A stretch of 64,000 bases of DNA, taken from positions 2,134,869-2,198,868 of the forward strand of contig NZ_KV917378.1 of assembly GCF_002019735.1 (NCBI RefSeq). The letters run 5' to 3'. Positions 42,067-51,879 of the stretch are shown here, piece after piece. The notes under the pieces are model-generated. The model was not told the DNA's origin, did not search any database, and saw only the letters and a program-made list of their open reading frames with translations. Source of the DNA: Salipaludibacillus agaradhaerens (GTDB taxonomy: Bacteria > Bacillota > Bacilli > Bacillales > Salisediminibacteriaceae). A program made the translations under genes and the position numbers. How positions within the stretch are numbered: the first letter of the stretch is position 1; each line of letters begins with the position of its first letter.

Positions 42067-42852
42067 TTAGGCTGAAAAAGATGTAAGAATATGCTTTTCG
42101 ATAAAGTCAGCCAGCCCATCATCCTCACAAGGAAGCGCAATAAAATCTGCTACCGCTTTTACACCATTTCCAGCATTCCCCATAGCCACACCTGTGCCAG
42201 CTTCTTTAAGCATTTCCATATCATTAGGTCCATCACCGATGGCGATCACGTCATGTTTTGTAAGTCGGTATTTATTCATAACATACTGTATCCCAGTCCA
42301 CTTTGACACACCTTTTGGTCCTATTTCGATTCCGTCCTGCCACCTAATGATGTCATTCTTATGTTGAATAACCTGATCGAGTGAACGATCAAGTGAGCGA
42401 GCCATCACACTATATTTCAGAGCATTTTCACATCTAATTTTTGTTAAGTCGCCTACATAAACGGGGCCTTTATGCCCTTCTTGTACCCATCTTTGCACCA
42501 CACTGTCTAACTCTTTACAATACATACCATGTGTAGTGTGAATAATAACGTTACCAGAGGAATTTACAACTATATCATGTAATGTTTTTTCAAGCCAGAA
42601 TGTTCTAAGGATTAATGGGTCTAACGAAAATGACTCATAAATAGCTGCTCCATTAAGGCATATCATTGGTGTCTTAAGACCTAGCATCTGATGATATGGT
42701 ACAGTAATGTCCATTTGTCTACCTGTGGCAAGAAAAACGTAAACACCTTGTTGTTTTAAATGATGAATAACTTGTAAATTTCGCGGTGAAATAACATGAT
42801 CATGTGTTAATAAAGTGCCATCCATATCAATAAACACTGCCTTAATTTTCAT
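42067..42852 (-). CDS. Cof-type HAD hydrolase (sugar-phosphate phosphatase-like)
   Basis: 261-aa haloacid dehalogenase phosphatase of subclass IIB. Motif I FIDMDGTLLTHD, motif II FLATGR, Lys motif III region GPKGVSKWTGIQYVM, motif IV IGDGPNDMEMLKEAG. Substrates in this group are sugar phosphates, FMN or pyridoxal phosphate; the sequence does not decide. The ATG at 42852 has AAGGAAGG upstream. Not obviously linked to its neighbours. Confidence 0.88.
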   Translation of the reverse strand: MKIKAVFIDMDGTLLTHDHVISPRNLQVIHHLKQQGVYVFLATGRQMDITVPYHQMLGLKTPMICLNGAAIYESFSLDPLILRTFWLEKTLHDIVVNSSGNVIIHTTHGMYCKELDSVVQRWVQEGHKGPVYVGDLTKIRCENALKYSVMARSLDRSLDQVIQHKNDIIRWQDGIEIGPKGVSKWTGIQYVMNKYRLTKHDVIAIGDGPNDMEMLKEAGTGVAMGNAGNGVKAVADFIALPCEDDGLADFIEKHILTSFSA

Positions 42853-43031
42853 TTGTTTTCCTTCCTTTCCGTTTATCCTCTCCTTTTTCATTATAATGTC
42901 CTTTTATTAACCTCATTTTAATGGTATGTTTGCATAATATGTCATACATTAAAATCTTGTAAATCTCCCCCCACTTATTAACACCTTCCGTCTAATAGTA
43001 AAATCTGACGAGAGATCGCCAGGCGAGAGAA

Positions 43032-43832
43032 CTATTCCATTGCTTGTAAAGTGACTCTATCAGATTTGTTCTTTAAATAACGCGTTAGGAGCTCAGCACA
43101 TAAAATCATGGCGAAAATAACGAGTGTAATTCCGAGCACCTCATCGTAAGCCATGATACGGGAAGCTCGGACTAGCTCCCAACCAATCCCCCCTGCTCCT
43201 ACGACCCCTAATACAGCAGCATATCGAATATTAATGTCAAATCTAAAGATGGACCATGAAATAATAATTGACATGACACTTGGCATGACCCCTTGCATAA
43301 TGACCTGGAACTTAGAGGCTCCCGTCGCTTTTAGTGCTTCAATGACGCCTTGATCGATTTCTTCTATTGCTTCAGCGTATACCTTCAACAGCATACCAAT
43401 ACTGTTGACAGCAAGAGCTAATATGCCAGGAGTCGGTCCAAGGCCTATAGCTACGATAAAGAGTAACGCCCATATTAATGCAGGAACCGCTCTAACGAAG
43501 GCAGCAAATGCTTTCACTCCGTAACTAATACTTATATGAGGTGCCACATTTTTAGCAGCAAACATCGCTAATACAATGGAAAAAACAATTCCCCATAACG
43601 TACCCATTACAGCTACTTGTAGAGATTCAATAGCGGCTCCAGCAATGTCAATCGGCTCAGAAATAGCCGGAGGAAACATACCAATCAGTAAAGATTCCAC
43701 CCTTGATGGCGCTTCAAAGAGTCGTCTATCTAAAATGCCAACTTGTACGAGACTAAATATAAAAATGATAAGAAATAAACCGCTATATATCACTTTTGTC
43801 AGCTGTTTTTTTTGATTCACATAAGGTGTCAT
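43032..43832 (-). CDS. phnE: Phosphonate ABC permease PhnE (second)
   Basis: 266-aa permease with about six helices. The coupling loop reads IDQGVIEALKATGASKFQVIMQGVMPSVM, and IRYAAVLGVVGAGGIGWEL is the PhnE/PtxC signature. It overlaps the preceding phnE by 4 bases. Last gene of phnD-C-E-E. Confidence 0.88.
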   Translation of the reverse strand: MTPYVNQKKQLTKVIYSGLFLIIFIFSLVQVGILDRRLFEAPSRVESLLIGMFPPAISEPIDIAGAAIESLQVAVMGTLWGIVFSIVLAMFAAKNVAPHISISYGVKAFAAFVRAVPALIWALLFIVAIGLGPTPGILALAVNSIGMLLKVYAEAIEEIDQGVIEALKATGASKFQVIMQGVMPSVMSIIISWSIFRFDINIRYAAVLGVVGAGGIGWELVRASRIMAYDEVLGITLVIFAMILCAELLTRYLKNKSDRVTLQAME

Positions 43833-44674
43833 AATAACTTCTCCCTTATTTTAGCTGTGGTAAATTCAACACTCAGAATGAGCACAAAGATCATGATAAT
43901 GCCGACACTCGCTTGTTTATATTGAAACAAATTGATATTCCCTTGCAGGGTATAGCCAATGCCCCCTGCCCCTATTAAGCCTAAAACAGCCGCTTCGCGA
44001 ATATTTAAATCCATTTTATAGAGAGACCATGCCACAAACCCTGTTTTAAACTGAGGCCACACACCTTGACCCATTGTTTGAAACCAGGAAGCACCAGTGG
44101 CTTTTACTGCTTCCACTTGGGCGCTATCAATCTCTTCTAGAACATCAGCAAATGCTTTTCCTAAAACGCCAATGCCTGAAAGTCCTAAAGCAAGGGTTCC
44201 CGCCAGTGAACCGATCCCAAACGCAACGACCAGTGTCATCCCCCAAATGATGGCGGGAATGGCTCTTAAAAAAGCAATAAATGCCCTTGAACTAAACGCT
44301 AATACAGGATGAAATGACGTATTTTTCGCAGCCATAAATCCAAGTACGAGTGAAAAAACAACAGCAAATATCATGCCTACGAAGCTCATATATAAGGTTT
44401 GGAGAGCTGGCTGGATATAACGACCGGCAGCTGAAAAATCTGGTGGTAGTAATTCCGTAAATATGAACGCGGTCATATTTGCTGCACCTGTATATATAAA
44501 TGAAAGACTAAACCCTGTGCCATGCCAAGCCCATACTATTAAAGCTGTTATGATTGTCAAAATAACTAACCGGTTTTGTAAGACCATTTTCCTTCGCCGC
44601 TTTAATTCGGGCATTAAGTCACGCTTCGTTGTTTTATTTAATGGCTGAGTAAGTTGTTTTGCTAAAGAGCTCAT
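43829..44674 (-). CDS. phnE: Phosphonate ABC permease PhnE (first)
   Basis: 281 aa. Basic N-terminus, six helices, coupling loop IDSAQVEAVKATGASWFQTMGQGVWPQF and IREAAVLGLIGAGGIGYTLQ. Paralogue of the next gene; the two probably form a heterodimeric pore. It starts 17 bases after phnC. Confidence 0.88.
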   Translation of the reverse strand: MSSLAKQLTQPLNKTTKRDLMPELKRRRKMVLQNRLVILTIITALIVWAWHGTGFSLSFIYTGAANMTAFIFTELLPPDFSAAGRYIQPALQTLYMSFVGMIFAVVFSLVLGFMAAKNTSFHPVLAFSSRAFIAFLRAIPAIIWGMTLVVAFGIGSLAGTLALGLSGIGVLGKAFADVLEEIDSAQVEAVKATGASWFQTMGQGVWPQFKTGFVAWSLYKMDLNIREAAVLGLIGAGGIGYTLQGNINLFQYKQASVGIIMIFVLILSVEFTTAKIREKLL

Positions 44675-44691
44675 GTCTTGTCTTACCCTCC

Positions 44692-45441
44692 TTACGCGGA
44701 ATAATAAAGATAGTCAGTGATGCCATCAGTTAGTTCTCTTGGCGTGCCATCAAACACTATTTCTCCTGCCTTCACACCAATAATTCTATCTGCAAATTGC
44801 TTCGCAAAATCTACTTGGTGAAGATTTACGATTGACGTCAGGCCATCTTCCTGACAGACACTTTTTAAATAGGCCATGACATTTTCAGAAGAAGATGGAT
44901 CAAGACTTGCAATCGGTTCATCAGCCAATAGTAATGAGGGTGATTGCGCAATTGCTCGTGCTATCCCCACCCGTTGCTGTTGACCTCCAGATAATTCGTC
45001 CGCCCGTTTAAACGCCTGATCTTCCAAACCAACCCGTCGTAAGATCTCTAATGCTCCCCGCGTATCTGCTTCAGAAAACCGTCCTAAACCGCCTTTAATT
45101 GTTGATACATAACCGAGACGTCCATGCAAAACATTTAAATAAGCTGGAGAGCGTTTAACGAGATTGAAATGCTGAAAGACCATGCCAATCCTTCTGCGAA
45201 TGTGTCGTAACTGTCGCCCTTTAGCAGCAATCACATCTTCTCCTTCAAATGAAATACTGCCATCGGTCGGCTTATTAAGGAGATTGAGAGACCTCATAAG
45301 TGTGCTTTTCCCGGCCCCACTTGGCCCGATAATTGAAACAAGCTCACCCTTTTTTATTGTAAAGTTAATGCCTTTTAATGCTTCAGTGCCATCTGGAAAA
45401 ACCATGGTGACGTTCTTTACCTCTAATAGTGTTTCTTGCAT
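44692..45441 (-). CDS. phnC: Phosphonate ABC ATPase PhnC
   Basis: 249-aa ATPase with Walker A GPSGAGKS, signature ELSGGQQQRVGIARAI, Walker B LLLADEPIASLDPSSS and H-loop VNLHQVDFA. VTMVFPDGTEALKGINF and HGRLGYVST are typical of PhnC. Drives import by PhnE/PhnE. Confidence 0.9.
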   Translation of the reverse strand: MQETLLEVKNVTMVFPDGTEALKGINFTIKKGELVSIIGPSGAGKSTLMRSLNLLNKPTDGSISFEGEDVIAAKGRQLRHIRRRIGMVFQHFNLVKRSPAYLNVLHGRLGYVSTIKGGLGRFSEADTRGALEILRRVGLEDQAFKRADELSGGQQQRVGIARAIAQSPSLLLADEPIASLDPSSSENVMAYLKSVCQEDGLTSIVNLHQVDFAKQFADRIIGVKAGEIVFDGTPRELTDGITDYLYYSA

Positions 45442-45487
45442 CGCGCCATCTTCCTTTCTAAATCTACATGTCTAAACAGGGGAAGCA

Positions 45488-46477
45488 TTATTCCAACAAT
45501 TCTTCCGGACTCATCCCTAGAGCTTCTGCTGTTTCTTGAACAACATCGTATGTGTCATGATCGATTTCAAAAAAGCCGCCATGATACTCATTTGCTTCAA
45601 GAAATTCTTGTCCTACTTCACTGTCTCCCATCGTTAAAAAGGCTTCCTTAACCGCTTGTTTAAAAGAATCAGGTAAATCTCCTTGAATCACATAAGGGCC
45701 GCCTGGAATTGGTTCTGACTCATGAAAAACTTTTAATTGATCAAAGTTTTCATGGTCTTCAACTCTTTCAAATACGAGTTCTATGCATGTGCTACACACG
45801 CCAGCAGCTTTTACATCTCCATTCAAGACAGAGTATAATGACGCTTCATGACTTCCTGAGAACACCACATCAGAAGGGAACTCATCCACATTATCTAAGG
45901 TTAAACCTAGTTCATTAATTAACATCGCTTTTGGAAATAGATGACCAGATGCTGATGCAGGATCGGCATATGCTAATGATTGACCTTCAATGTCTGCTAG
46001 AGCGTCAATGTTATGTTCCTCCAAGGTAATCATTTGCGCATAGTAATAAATATCTTCTGCCGTTCCTCCTTCTTCATTTACAGGAATAGCAAAGGCTTCA
46101 CCATTCGCTCTTTCATGCGCTACTAGATATGAGAAAGGCCCGAAGGTAGAGGCATGCAGATGACCATTTGCCATCGCCTCAATGAGAGCTGTATAGCTCG
46201 TAGCATTGTAAAATTCCACATCGATACCTAGCTCATCTTCTAAATAACTGATTAACGGCTCATGACGCTTCATTAACTCTCCTTGATCTTCTATCGGCAA
46301 AAGACCAAAAATGAACGTTTCTGGCCATCCTTCTCGCTCATCACTTGCTGCCTCCACAGCATCATTATTTCCCTCACTGCTTTCTGTTTCGTCAGCAGAA
46401 GGTTCAGAGTTCTCTCCACACGCAGACATGACTATTAACATGATAAAAGCAGTTAAACTTAAATAAACCTTTGACAT
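45488..46477 (-). CDS. phnD: Phosphate/phosphite/phosphonate-binding lipoprotein PhnD
   Basis: 329 aa. Signal peptide with lipobox LIVMSAC (Cys20), acidic linker, and PhnD/SsuA/transferrin-like fold. FIFGLLPIEDQGELMKRHEPLISYLEDEL, GPFSYLVAHE, YADPASASGHLFPKAML and DVVFSGSHEASLYSVLNGDVKAAGVCSTC are strongly conserved in PhnD receptors for phosphonate or phosphite. No C-P lyase or phosphonatase is in the window, so the ligand could also be phosphite or an ester. AAGGAGGAG precedes the ATG. Confidence 0.9.
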   Translation of the reverse strand: MSKVYLSLTAFIMLIVMSACGENSEPSADETESSEGNNDAVEAASDEREGWPETFIFGLLPIEDQGELMKRHEPLISYLEDELGIDVEFYNATSYTALIEAMANGHLHASTFGPFSYLVAHERANGEAFAIPVNEEGGTAEDIYYYAQMITLEEHNIDALADIEGQSLAYADPASASGHLFPKAMLINELGLTLDNVDEFPSDVVFSGSHEASLYSVLNGDVKAAGVCSTCIELVFERVEDHENFDQLKVFHESEPIPGGPYVIQGDLPDSFKQAVKEAFLTMGDSEVGQEFLEANEYHGGFFEIDHDTYDVVQETAEALGMSPEELLE

Positions 46478-46501
46478 AATTGCAAATCTCCTCCTTGTTT
46501 T

Positions 46502-46547
46502 CGTTTAAATACGATCAATTGCTACGCTCCTTATCGTATCGAAAACG
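46502..46547 (-). promoter_or_regulatory. Large inverted repeat in the phnD leader
   Basis: CGTTTAAATACGAT (46502-46515) pairs with ATCGTATCGAAAACG (46533-46547): 7 perfect bp next to the 17-base loop, then 5 more after a bulge. It lies 25 bases upstream of phnD. Operator or leader hairpin; nothing known matches. The rest of the 46548-46768 gap shows no other feature. Confidence 0.45.
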
Positions 46548-46768
46548 TGTTAACAGAAGTTTGAGAGAATGTATGGTTTAGGTGAAAATATTGGAGCTAG
46601 TGTTAAGATATATAAATAAATTGTCATAATACATATGTCATTTCAATGAACAGATGACTTATTAAGCGAAAAACGAAGTTAAAGAGAGAATAAGTGAGAT
46701 GATACACGATTACATGGCATTTTGTGTTTTTCAGAAAACCTGTTAAACTTCTCTTGTTCTTGCCGACC

Positions 46769-46797
46769 GAGCTTCTTACGGAGAAGCTCACCTATTT
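46769..46797 (+). promoter_or_regulatory. Terminator-like hairpin in the sulP leader
   Basis: GAGCTTCT-TACGG-AGAAGCTC followed by ACCTATTTTTAAC, ending about 30 bases before the sulP start on the same strand. Either an attenuator or the end of an upstream small RNA. Confidence 0.45.
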
Positions 46798-46828
46798 TTA
46801 ACTAAAAACAATTGAAAGAGGTGCACGT

Positions 46829-48292
46829 GTGAGTTACGTAGAAAAACTGAAAAATGAATGGCTTGGAAATGTGAGAGGTGATGTCCTTGCAGGGATCGTT
46901 GTTGCTCTCGCCCTTATTCCTGAAGCTATTGCCTTCTCAATCATTGCGGGGGTCGACCCGATGGTAGGTTTGTATGCAGCATTTTGTATCGCTGTTGTTA
47001 TTGCGTTTATAGGAGGGAGACCTGGGATGATTTCCGGGGCTACTGGGGCCATGGCTTTGCTAATGACTACCCTTGTGGCAGATCACGGGCTGGAATATTT
47101 ATTGGCCGCCACTATTTTAACAGGAATTATTCAATTGTTATTCGGAGTATTTAAACTTTCCGTTTTTATGAAATTCATTCCTCGTTCCGTGATGATCGGC
47201 TTTGTTAATGCACTAGCAATTTTAATTTTCACAGCACAATTGCAGCATTTTGTTGGAGAAACATGGATTATGTATGCGTTAGTGGCGTTAACGCTAGCGA
47301 TTATATATATCCTCCCACGATTTACAAAGGCGGTTCCGTCAACATTGGTCGCTATTATCATTGTGACAGCCATCGCTATCACAATGAATATGGGTATTCG
47401 TACAGTAGGAGATATGGGAACGTTAACCCAGTCTTTACCTATGTTTGCTTTTCCAACTATTCCATTAAACGTTGAAACACTTATGATTATTCTTCCTTAT
47501 TCTATTGCTTTAGCCATTGTTGGCTTACTAGAGTCTTTGTTAACAGCTTCCATTGTGGATGATATGACAGATACTGAGAGTAATAAAAACAAGGAAAGCC
47601 GTGGGCAAGGTATAGCCAATATTATTACTGGATGTTTTGGTGGGATGGCAGGTTGCGCTATGATCGGTCAGTCTGTTATTAACGTAAAGTCCGGTGGAAG
47701 CGGGCGGTTATCATCACTCGTTGCTGGCGGGTTCTTAATGTTTCTTATCATCGTACTCGGTGGTGTTGTGGTGCAAATTCCGATGGCGGCACTCGCCGGT
47801 GTCATGATCATGGTATCCATAGGTACTTTTGACTGGTCATCAGTGAAAAACATTCACAAGATCCCACGTACCGATGCCGTGGTCATGATCGTCACTGTTA
47901 GTACAGTCGTTTATACACATGACCTATCTATCGGTGTACTAGCCGGTGTTGTATTAAGTGCCTTTTTCTTTGCATGGAAGGTATCTAAAATTCGTGTGGA
48001 AACGTTTTTGAATTCAGAGAAAAACGTTAGAACGTATCATATTCACGGTCAATTGTTTTTTGCCTCTGTGACAGATTTCCTGGAAAAAATCGATTATAAT
48101 GATAATGTAGATAAAGTTGTGCTTGATATTTCCAATGCCCACTTATGGGATGATTCTGCGGTCGGTGCCATCGACAAAATTGAAAGTAAATTTGAGCAAC
48201 GAAACATTGCCGTAGAATTAATAGGTATGAACAAAGAAAGTAACGATTTAATCAACCGTATCGGTGGCTTAAGTAAAGCGTCAGGGCATTAA
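46829..48292 (+). CDS. SulP-family anion transporter with STAS domain
   Basis: 487 aa. SulP domain with about 12-14 hydrophobic segments. [27 protein letters not shown] is the SulP signature, [18 protein letters not shown] is the anion-site region, and a C-terminal STAS domain follows (about 390-487; ...[22 protein letters not shown]). Substrate is sulfate or bicarbonate; pairing with UspA and close similarity to BicA/YvdB-like carriers favour bicarbonate, but sequence alone does not settle it. Start GTG at 46829, with AGAGGTG upstream. Confidence 0.88.
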   Translation: MSYVEKLKNEWLGNVRGDVLAGIVVALALIPEAIAFSIIAGVDPMVGLYAAFCIAVVIAFIGGRPGMISGATGAMALLMTTLVADHGLEYLLAATILTGIIQLLFGVFKLSVFMKFIPRSVMIGFVNALAILIFTAQLQHFVGETWIMYALVALTLAIIYILPRFTKAVPSTLVAIIIVTAIAITMNMGIRTVGDMGTLTQSLPMFAFPTIPLNVETLMIILPYSIALAIVGLLESLLTASIVDDMTDTESNKNKESRGQGIANIITGCFGGMAGCAMIGQSVINVKSGGSGRLSSLVAGGFLMFLIIVLGGVVVQIPMAALAGVMIMVSIGTFDWSSVKNIHKIPRTDAVVMIVTVSTVVYTHDLSIGVLAGVVLSAFFFAWKVSKIRVETFLNSEKNVRTYHIHGQLFFASVTDFLEKIDYNDNVDKVVLDISNAHLWDDSAVGAIDKIESKFEQRNIAVELIGMNKESNDLINRIGGLSKASGH

Positions 48293-48307
48293 AACGGGGG
48301 GAAAACG

Positions 48308-48733
48308 ATGTTTAAGAACTTATTACTAGCGATTGATGGCTCTGACCACTCTATACGGGCTGCGGATAAAGCCATTTCTCTCGCTCTATTAGAAGAAAAT
48401 GCATCAATTGAGATTCTTTACGTTGTAGCAGGTAGTAAATCGAAGACAGATGTGTTACACTACGGTGATTCAGACAGCGCGTCTCGTAAACGGCAGGAAA
48501 TGCTTCAACCATTTGAAAACAAGATCAGAGAAGCTGGAATTGCTACTAAAACGACAATTTTACACGGTAGCAATGGCGCAGCCGAATCCATTATTGCGCA
48601 CGCGAACAATGGCGATTATGACGCTTTAGTTATTGGGAGCCGAGGTCTTGGGACAGTGCAAACGATGGTTTTAGGCAGTGTCAGCCATAAAGTGATTAAG
48701 CACGTTAAAGCCCCTGTTCTCATGGTGAAATAA
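48308..48733 (+). CDS. Universal stress protein UspA family
   Basis: 141-aa alpha/beta protein. LLLAIDGSDHSIRAADKAI at the N-terminus and the ATP-binding motif IGSRGLGTVQTMVLGSVSHKV (G-2X-G-9X-G-S) are intact, so it probably binds ATP. It follows sulP by 15 bases with a GGGGGGAAAACG ribosome site. SulP-UspA pairing is common and suggests regulation of the transporter. Confidence 0.92.
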   Translation: MFKNLLLAIDGSDHSIRAADKAISLALLEENASIEILYVVAGSKSKTDVLHYGDSDSASRKRQEMLQPFENKIREAGIATKTTILHGSNGAAESIIAHANNGDYDALVIGSRGLGTVQTMVLGSVSHKVIKHVKAPVLMVK

Positions 48734-48752
48734 CGCGCTATATGACATAATC

Positions 48753-48790
48753 AATCCCGGTACAGATCAGCCTGTACCGGGATTTTATAG
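48753..48790 (+). terminator. Terminator of sulP-uspA
   Basis: AATCCCGGTACAG pairs with CTGTACCGGGATT (48753-48765, 48772-48784), followed by TTAT. 13-bp stem. Confidence 0.8.
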
Positions 48791-48954
48791 TTTATTAATC
48801 AACGCGTTTACTGTCGTTTAACAAATCTATGTTCAGTTAAGATAAAAAGAAGATTTAGTGTGGCGAATTTGGTTTCCTCTCACTATCCTTCTAACGCTTT
48901 TTCTATAATAGACTAGTAAATAGTGCGACGACAAACAGTACTTCAAACAAAGTA

Positions 48955-49443
48955 TTAGCTTAGCTTCTGCAAATGACTCCTGCCATTAATAACCCTCTCA
49001 ATTTGATTAAAGTGATGACGATCATGGTCCGCTAAGTAGCTCAAATAGTCATACAATGATAGCGATTTATCACCCAACAAAAACGTGGCACTTAATTGAC
49101 TATCAGGTATTTCCTTAATCACTTTATAAATGCCTTTTCTATTAAGAATAAACTTATCAATCGTGACTTGCTGCGGCTCAGCTCTACTAATAGAAGCTGC
49201 CATAGTATTTGTTATTTGTGGGTCTGGTGCTTCCGGCAGGGCTTTTTCTAAAAATATATAGGGTAATCGCTGATAGAGCACGAATTCATCCCATGGCTTA
49301 AAATGCCCGATGATTTCAGCGATCGTCCATTTACCTTCGCTAATTTCACTTCTCCATAATTCGTCCCTTAAAGCTCGTAAAGAGTTAACAAATTTGATTG
49401 CCTCTAACTGATGGTTGATCATTTCCCTTTTATGCTTTTGCAT
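48955..49443 (-). CDS. DinB-family metal-dependent protein
   Basis: 162-aa four-helix bundle of the DinB/bacillithiol S-transferase group. The three metal-binding histidines fit: EIIGHFKPWD near the middle of helix 2, and LADHDRHHFNQIERV at the C-terminus. Possible thiol-transferase or detoxification enzyme; substrate unknown. ATG at 49443 chosen. Confidence 0.82.
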   Translation of the reverse strand: MQKHKREMINHQLEAIKFVNSLRALRDELWRSEISEGKWTIAEIIGHFKPWDEFVLYQRLPYIFLEKALPEAPDPQITNTMAASISRAEPQQVTIDKFILNRKGIYKVIKEIPDSQLSATFLLGDKSLSLYDYLSYLADHDRHHFNQIERVINGRSHLQKLS

Positions 49444-49624
49444 GAAAATCAACTCTTTTCTTAGATGTCAATGTTGAAAATAGGCTTTCTTCTAATCAAC
49501 TGCACTAACTAGGAAACCCATCAGTTTAAAGGCTGATGGATTAGGAACTATTCGTACACCTTCATTAATCTCAATCTCTTTACTAGGTCTATCTTTTCAC
49601 ATACACTTGTTTAGCCGTGTGAGT

Positions 49625-51016
49625 TCAGGAAGACGCCGGCTGCTTATTTTCAAATGCTATCTCTTCTTCCCCCCCGGTAAAGAAGAGCTTACGGTCTTTA
49701 TACATAAAGAAAATTGAAAGAGCAAATGCCAATATATCCGCTAAAGGAAAGGCAATAAACACACCCCAAACCCCGAAAAACTGCGGTAAGATTAAGACGA
49801 GAGGCACTAAGAACAAAATCTGACGGGCCATCGACAATATAAGAGCTGGCTTTGCTTTCCCCAACGCCTGATATAAACCACCACTTACAACTTGCGCCCC
49901 TATTAAGAAGGCGCACGCAAATATAATGCGCATTCCTATTGATCCTGTCTCAATAACTGCTGTATCAGCAGTAAACACTCTCATTAACACATTTGGAAAA
50001 GCCATCATAATAATAAAAACAGCAATGGAAAAAACGGTCACGACTTTAAATCCTACTAAGATCGTTTCTCGCATGCGCTCTAATTGTTTCGCCCCAAAAT
50101 TGTACCCGACAATTGGTTGCATTCCTTGAAGTATCCCCATCATCGGCATAAGAGCAAACATGGAAACCCTCTGCACGATACCGAAAACGCCAACATAAAA
50201 TTCACTGCCATGAATGATTAGCATACTGTTGATGGCTACCATCATCACACTGCCGGCCACTTGGCGGACAAACGCTGGCATGCCAATAACCACCACTTCT
50301 TTCGTAATCGACCAACGAGGCAGCATTTCTTTCACGACAATCAACAATGAGCTTTTACCACTTAAGAAGTACCATAAGACTATAAATGAAATACTTGCCT
50401 GTGCCAAAACGGTGGCGATTGCGGCACCTTGAACCCCCATATCCAACCAGATGATAAAAATCGGGTCGAGAATAATATTAAGGACAGCCGGCACGATCAT
50501 CGTCATCATCGCAAATTTCGAATTTCCTTCTGAACGAATAATGGCGTTGGTAGCGAACGCAAACGAGAAAAAGACGGTACCTAACATAATTGGAAAAATA
50601 TAATCATGAGCACCTTGCATAAGCTCTGGGGTAGCCCCAAACATGCGGAGGATAGGCTCCAAGATGGTAAATGAGCTTATAACCCCGGCCATACTCACTA
50701 TAACAACTAATGATATGACAGTGTTGAACACACGGTTTGCCTCTGCTTCTCGTTGTTCACCTAGTCTTCGAGAAATGAGTGAAGCCCCCCCGATACCGAG
50801 TGCGGCAGCTACAGCCATTACTATTAGCATAATTGGAAAAGCAATGGTGACTGCAGCGACACCATCAATCCCTACTGCGTAGGAAATAAAAATAGTATCA
50901 ACCACATTATAAATAGACATAACAAGCATGCCAATAATTGCGGGAATAGATAATTTTCTAAGCAACTTAGGAATAGGTTCTGTTCCTAACTGCATACTTT
51001 GATCACTTTGTTTCAT
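49625..51016 (-). CDS. MATE-family multidrug/Na+ efflux protein
   Basis: 463-aa exporter with 12 helices in two repeats. PIPKLLRKLSIPAIIGMLVMSIYNVVDTIFISYAVG (in shorter terms: the PAIIGM and YNVVDTIFI signature of helix 1), GGASLISRRLGE, and MMGILQGMQPIVGYNFGAKQ in the second half are typical of NorM/MepA-like proteins. ATG at 51016, 14 bases inside the end of marR, so the pair is coupled. Probably exports cationic drugs or dyes; the MarR gene would sense them. Confidence 0.9.
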   Translation of the reverse strand: MKQSDQSMQLGTEPIPKLLRKLSIPAIIGMLVMSIYNVVDTIFISYAVGIDGVAAVTIAFPIMLIVMAVAAALGIGGASLISRRLGEQREAEANRVFNTVISLVVIVSMAGVISSFTILEPILRMFGATPELMQGAHDYIFPIMLGTVFFSFAFATNAIIRSEGNSKFAMMTMIVPAVLNIILDPIFIIWLDMGVQGAAIATVLAQASISFIVLWYFLSGKSSLLIVVKEMLPRWSITKEVVVIGMPAFVRQVAGSVMMVAINSMLIIHGSEFYVGVFGIVQRVSMFALMPMMGILQGMQPIVGYNFGAKQLERMRETILVGFKVVTVFSIAVFIIMMAFPNVLMRVFTADTAVIETGSIGMRIIFACAFLIGAQVVSGGLYQALGKAKPALILSMARQILFLVPLVLILPQFFGVWGVFIAFPLADILAFALSIFFMYKDRKLFFTGGEEEIAFENKQPASS

Positions 51017-51491
51017 GGGTGTTCCCTTCTTTCTTAACAGCCTGTGACGAGACATCGTCTGTCATCGCTTGTAAATTTTGCTTCATTAATTTTAGCCAAT
51101 TTATCAGCATGCTCTTTTCTTCTTCTGAAAAACCTGTTAGTAACTGCTTTTCAACACGTTTAATTTCATTAGCTAAATCTTTTTCTAATTTTTTTCCCTT
51201 ATTTGTAAGACTAATCACTTTAGTGCGTCGATCAGCTTCGCTAGCATCCTTTTTAATAAGCATGTTCTTTAACAACGACTCTACTATCCCATTCATTGTT
51301 GATGCTTGGATGTAAAGGCGTTTTTGCAAGTCAGATTGTGTTAAGTCGCCGTGCTTTGCTAATAAATAAAGAGCTTTCGCCTGTGCTCTTGTAACGCCAT
51401 AGTCCGCTAGATAACGATTATGTTGATTATGGATAAAATGTGAGACAACACTCAGCTGATAGCCTGCAAAATCCTCTATCTTTTGATCCAT
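51003..51491 (-). CDS. MarR-family repressor of the MATE exporter
   Basis: 162-aa winged-helix dimer. The HTH HGDLTQSDLQKRLYIQASTMNGIVESLLKNMLI and the wing DASEADRRTKVISLTNKGKKLEKDL are clear, including the DxRxxxxxLT motif. It lies upstream of and overlaps the MATE gene, similar to mepR-mepA in staphylococci. An inverted repeat just before its start is the likely operator. Confidence 0.9.
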   Translation of the reverse strand: MDQKIEDFAGYQLSVVSHFIHNQHNRYLADYGVTRAQAKALYLLAKHGDLTQSDLQKRLYIQASTMNGIVESLLKNMLIKKDASEADRRTKVISLTNKGKKLEKDLANEIKRVEKQLLTGFSEEEKSMLINWLKLMKQNLQAMTDDVSSQAVKKEGNTHETK

Positions 51492-51504
51492 TAGTTAGCC
51501 CCCT

Positions 51505-51521
51505 AAGTAATTGACTTACTT
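51505..51521 (-). promoter_or_regulatory. Probable MarR operator
   Basis: AAGTAA-TTGAC-TTACTT, perfect 6-bp arms, 14 bases upstream of the marR ATG; a further TTACT direct repeat flanks it. Confidence 0.55.
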
Positions 51522-51781
51522 ACTATATCAAATGGTTTATGAGAAGTGCAATAAATTTCACCCTATTTAACATAGTTCTTTTTCATTCCCTTCTAAAAAA
51601 TATCATTCATAAGCTTTCATTAAACTAAGTAGGAGAATAGGAGTGAGGTAAGTAAGGGATAATAGATGAACCATCACCTCTTACTCTTAGCCTTGTTAAA
51701 TGACTGTGTTTAATGGTCACAACCATAGGGAAATAAATGAGTAAATATGTTAACGATTTTTTCCTCATCAATATTCCTTAT

Positions 51782-51826
51782 TTATAATAATTATTATTTG
51801 ATTTTATTTTTAATTTGATATATACT
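51782..51826 (+). promoter_or_regulatory. dps promoter with PerR-type box
   Basis: TTGATT (51798-51803), 17 bases, TATACT (51821-51826). Directly upstream, TTATAATAATTATTA (51782-51796) matches the PerR/Fur-family consensus TTATAATNATTATAA in 14 of 15 positions. Peroxide-derepressed expression of dps fits. The remaining 51522-51781 bases show nothing else. Confidence 0.72.
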
Positions 51827-51879
51827 ATTAAATATAAAAGAGATAATAAAAGGATAACAACTAAAGGAGTGCTTTAACT

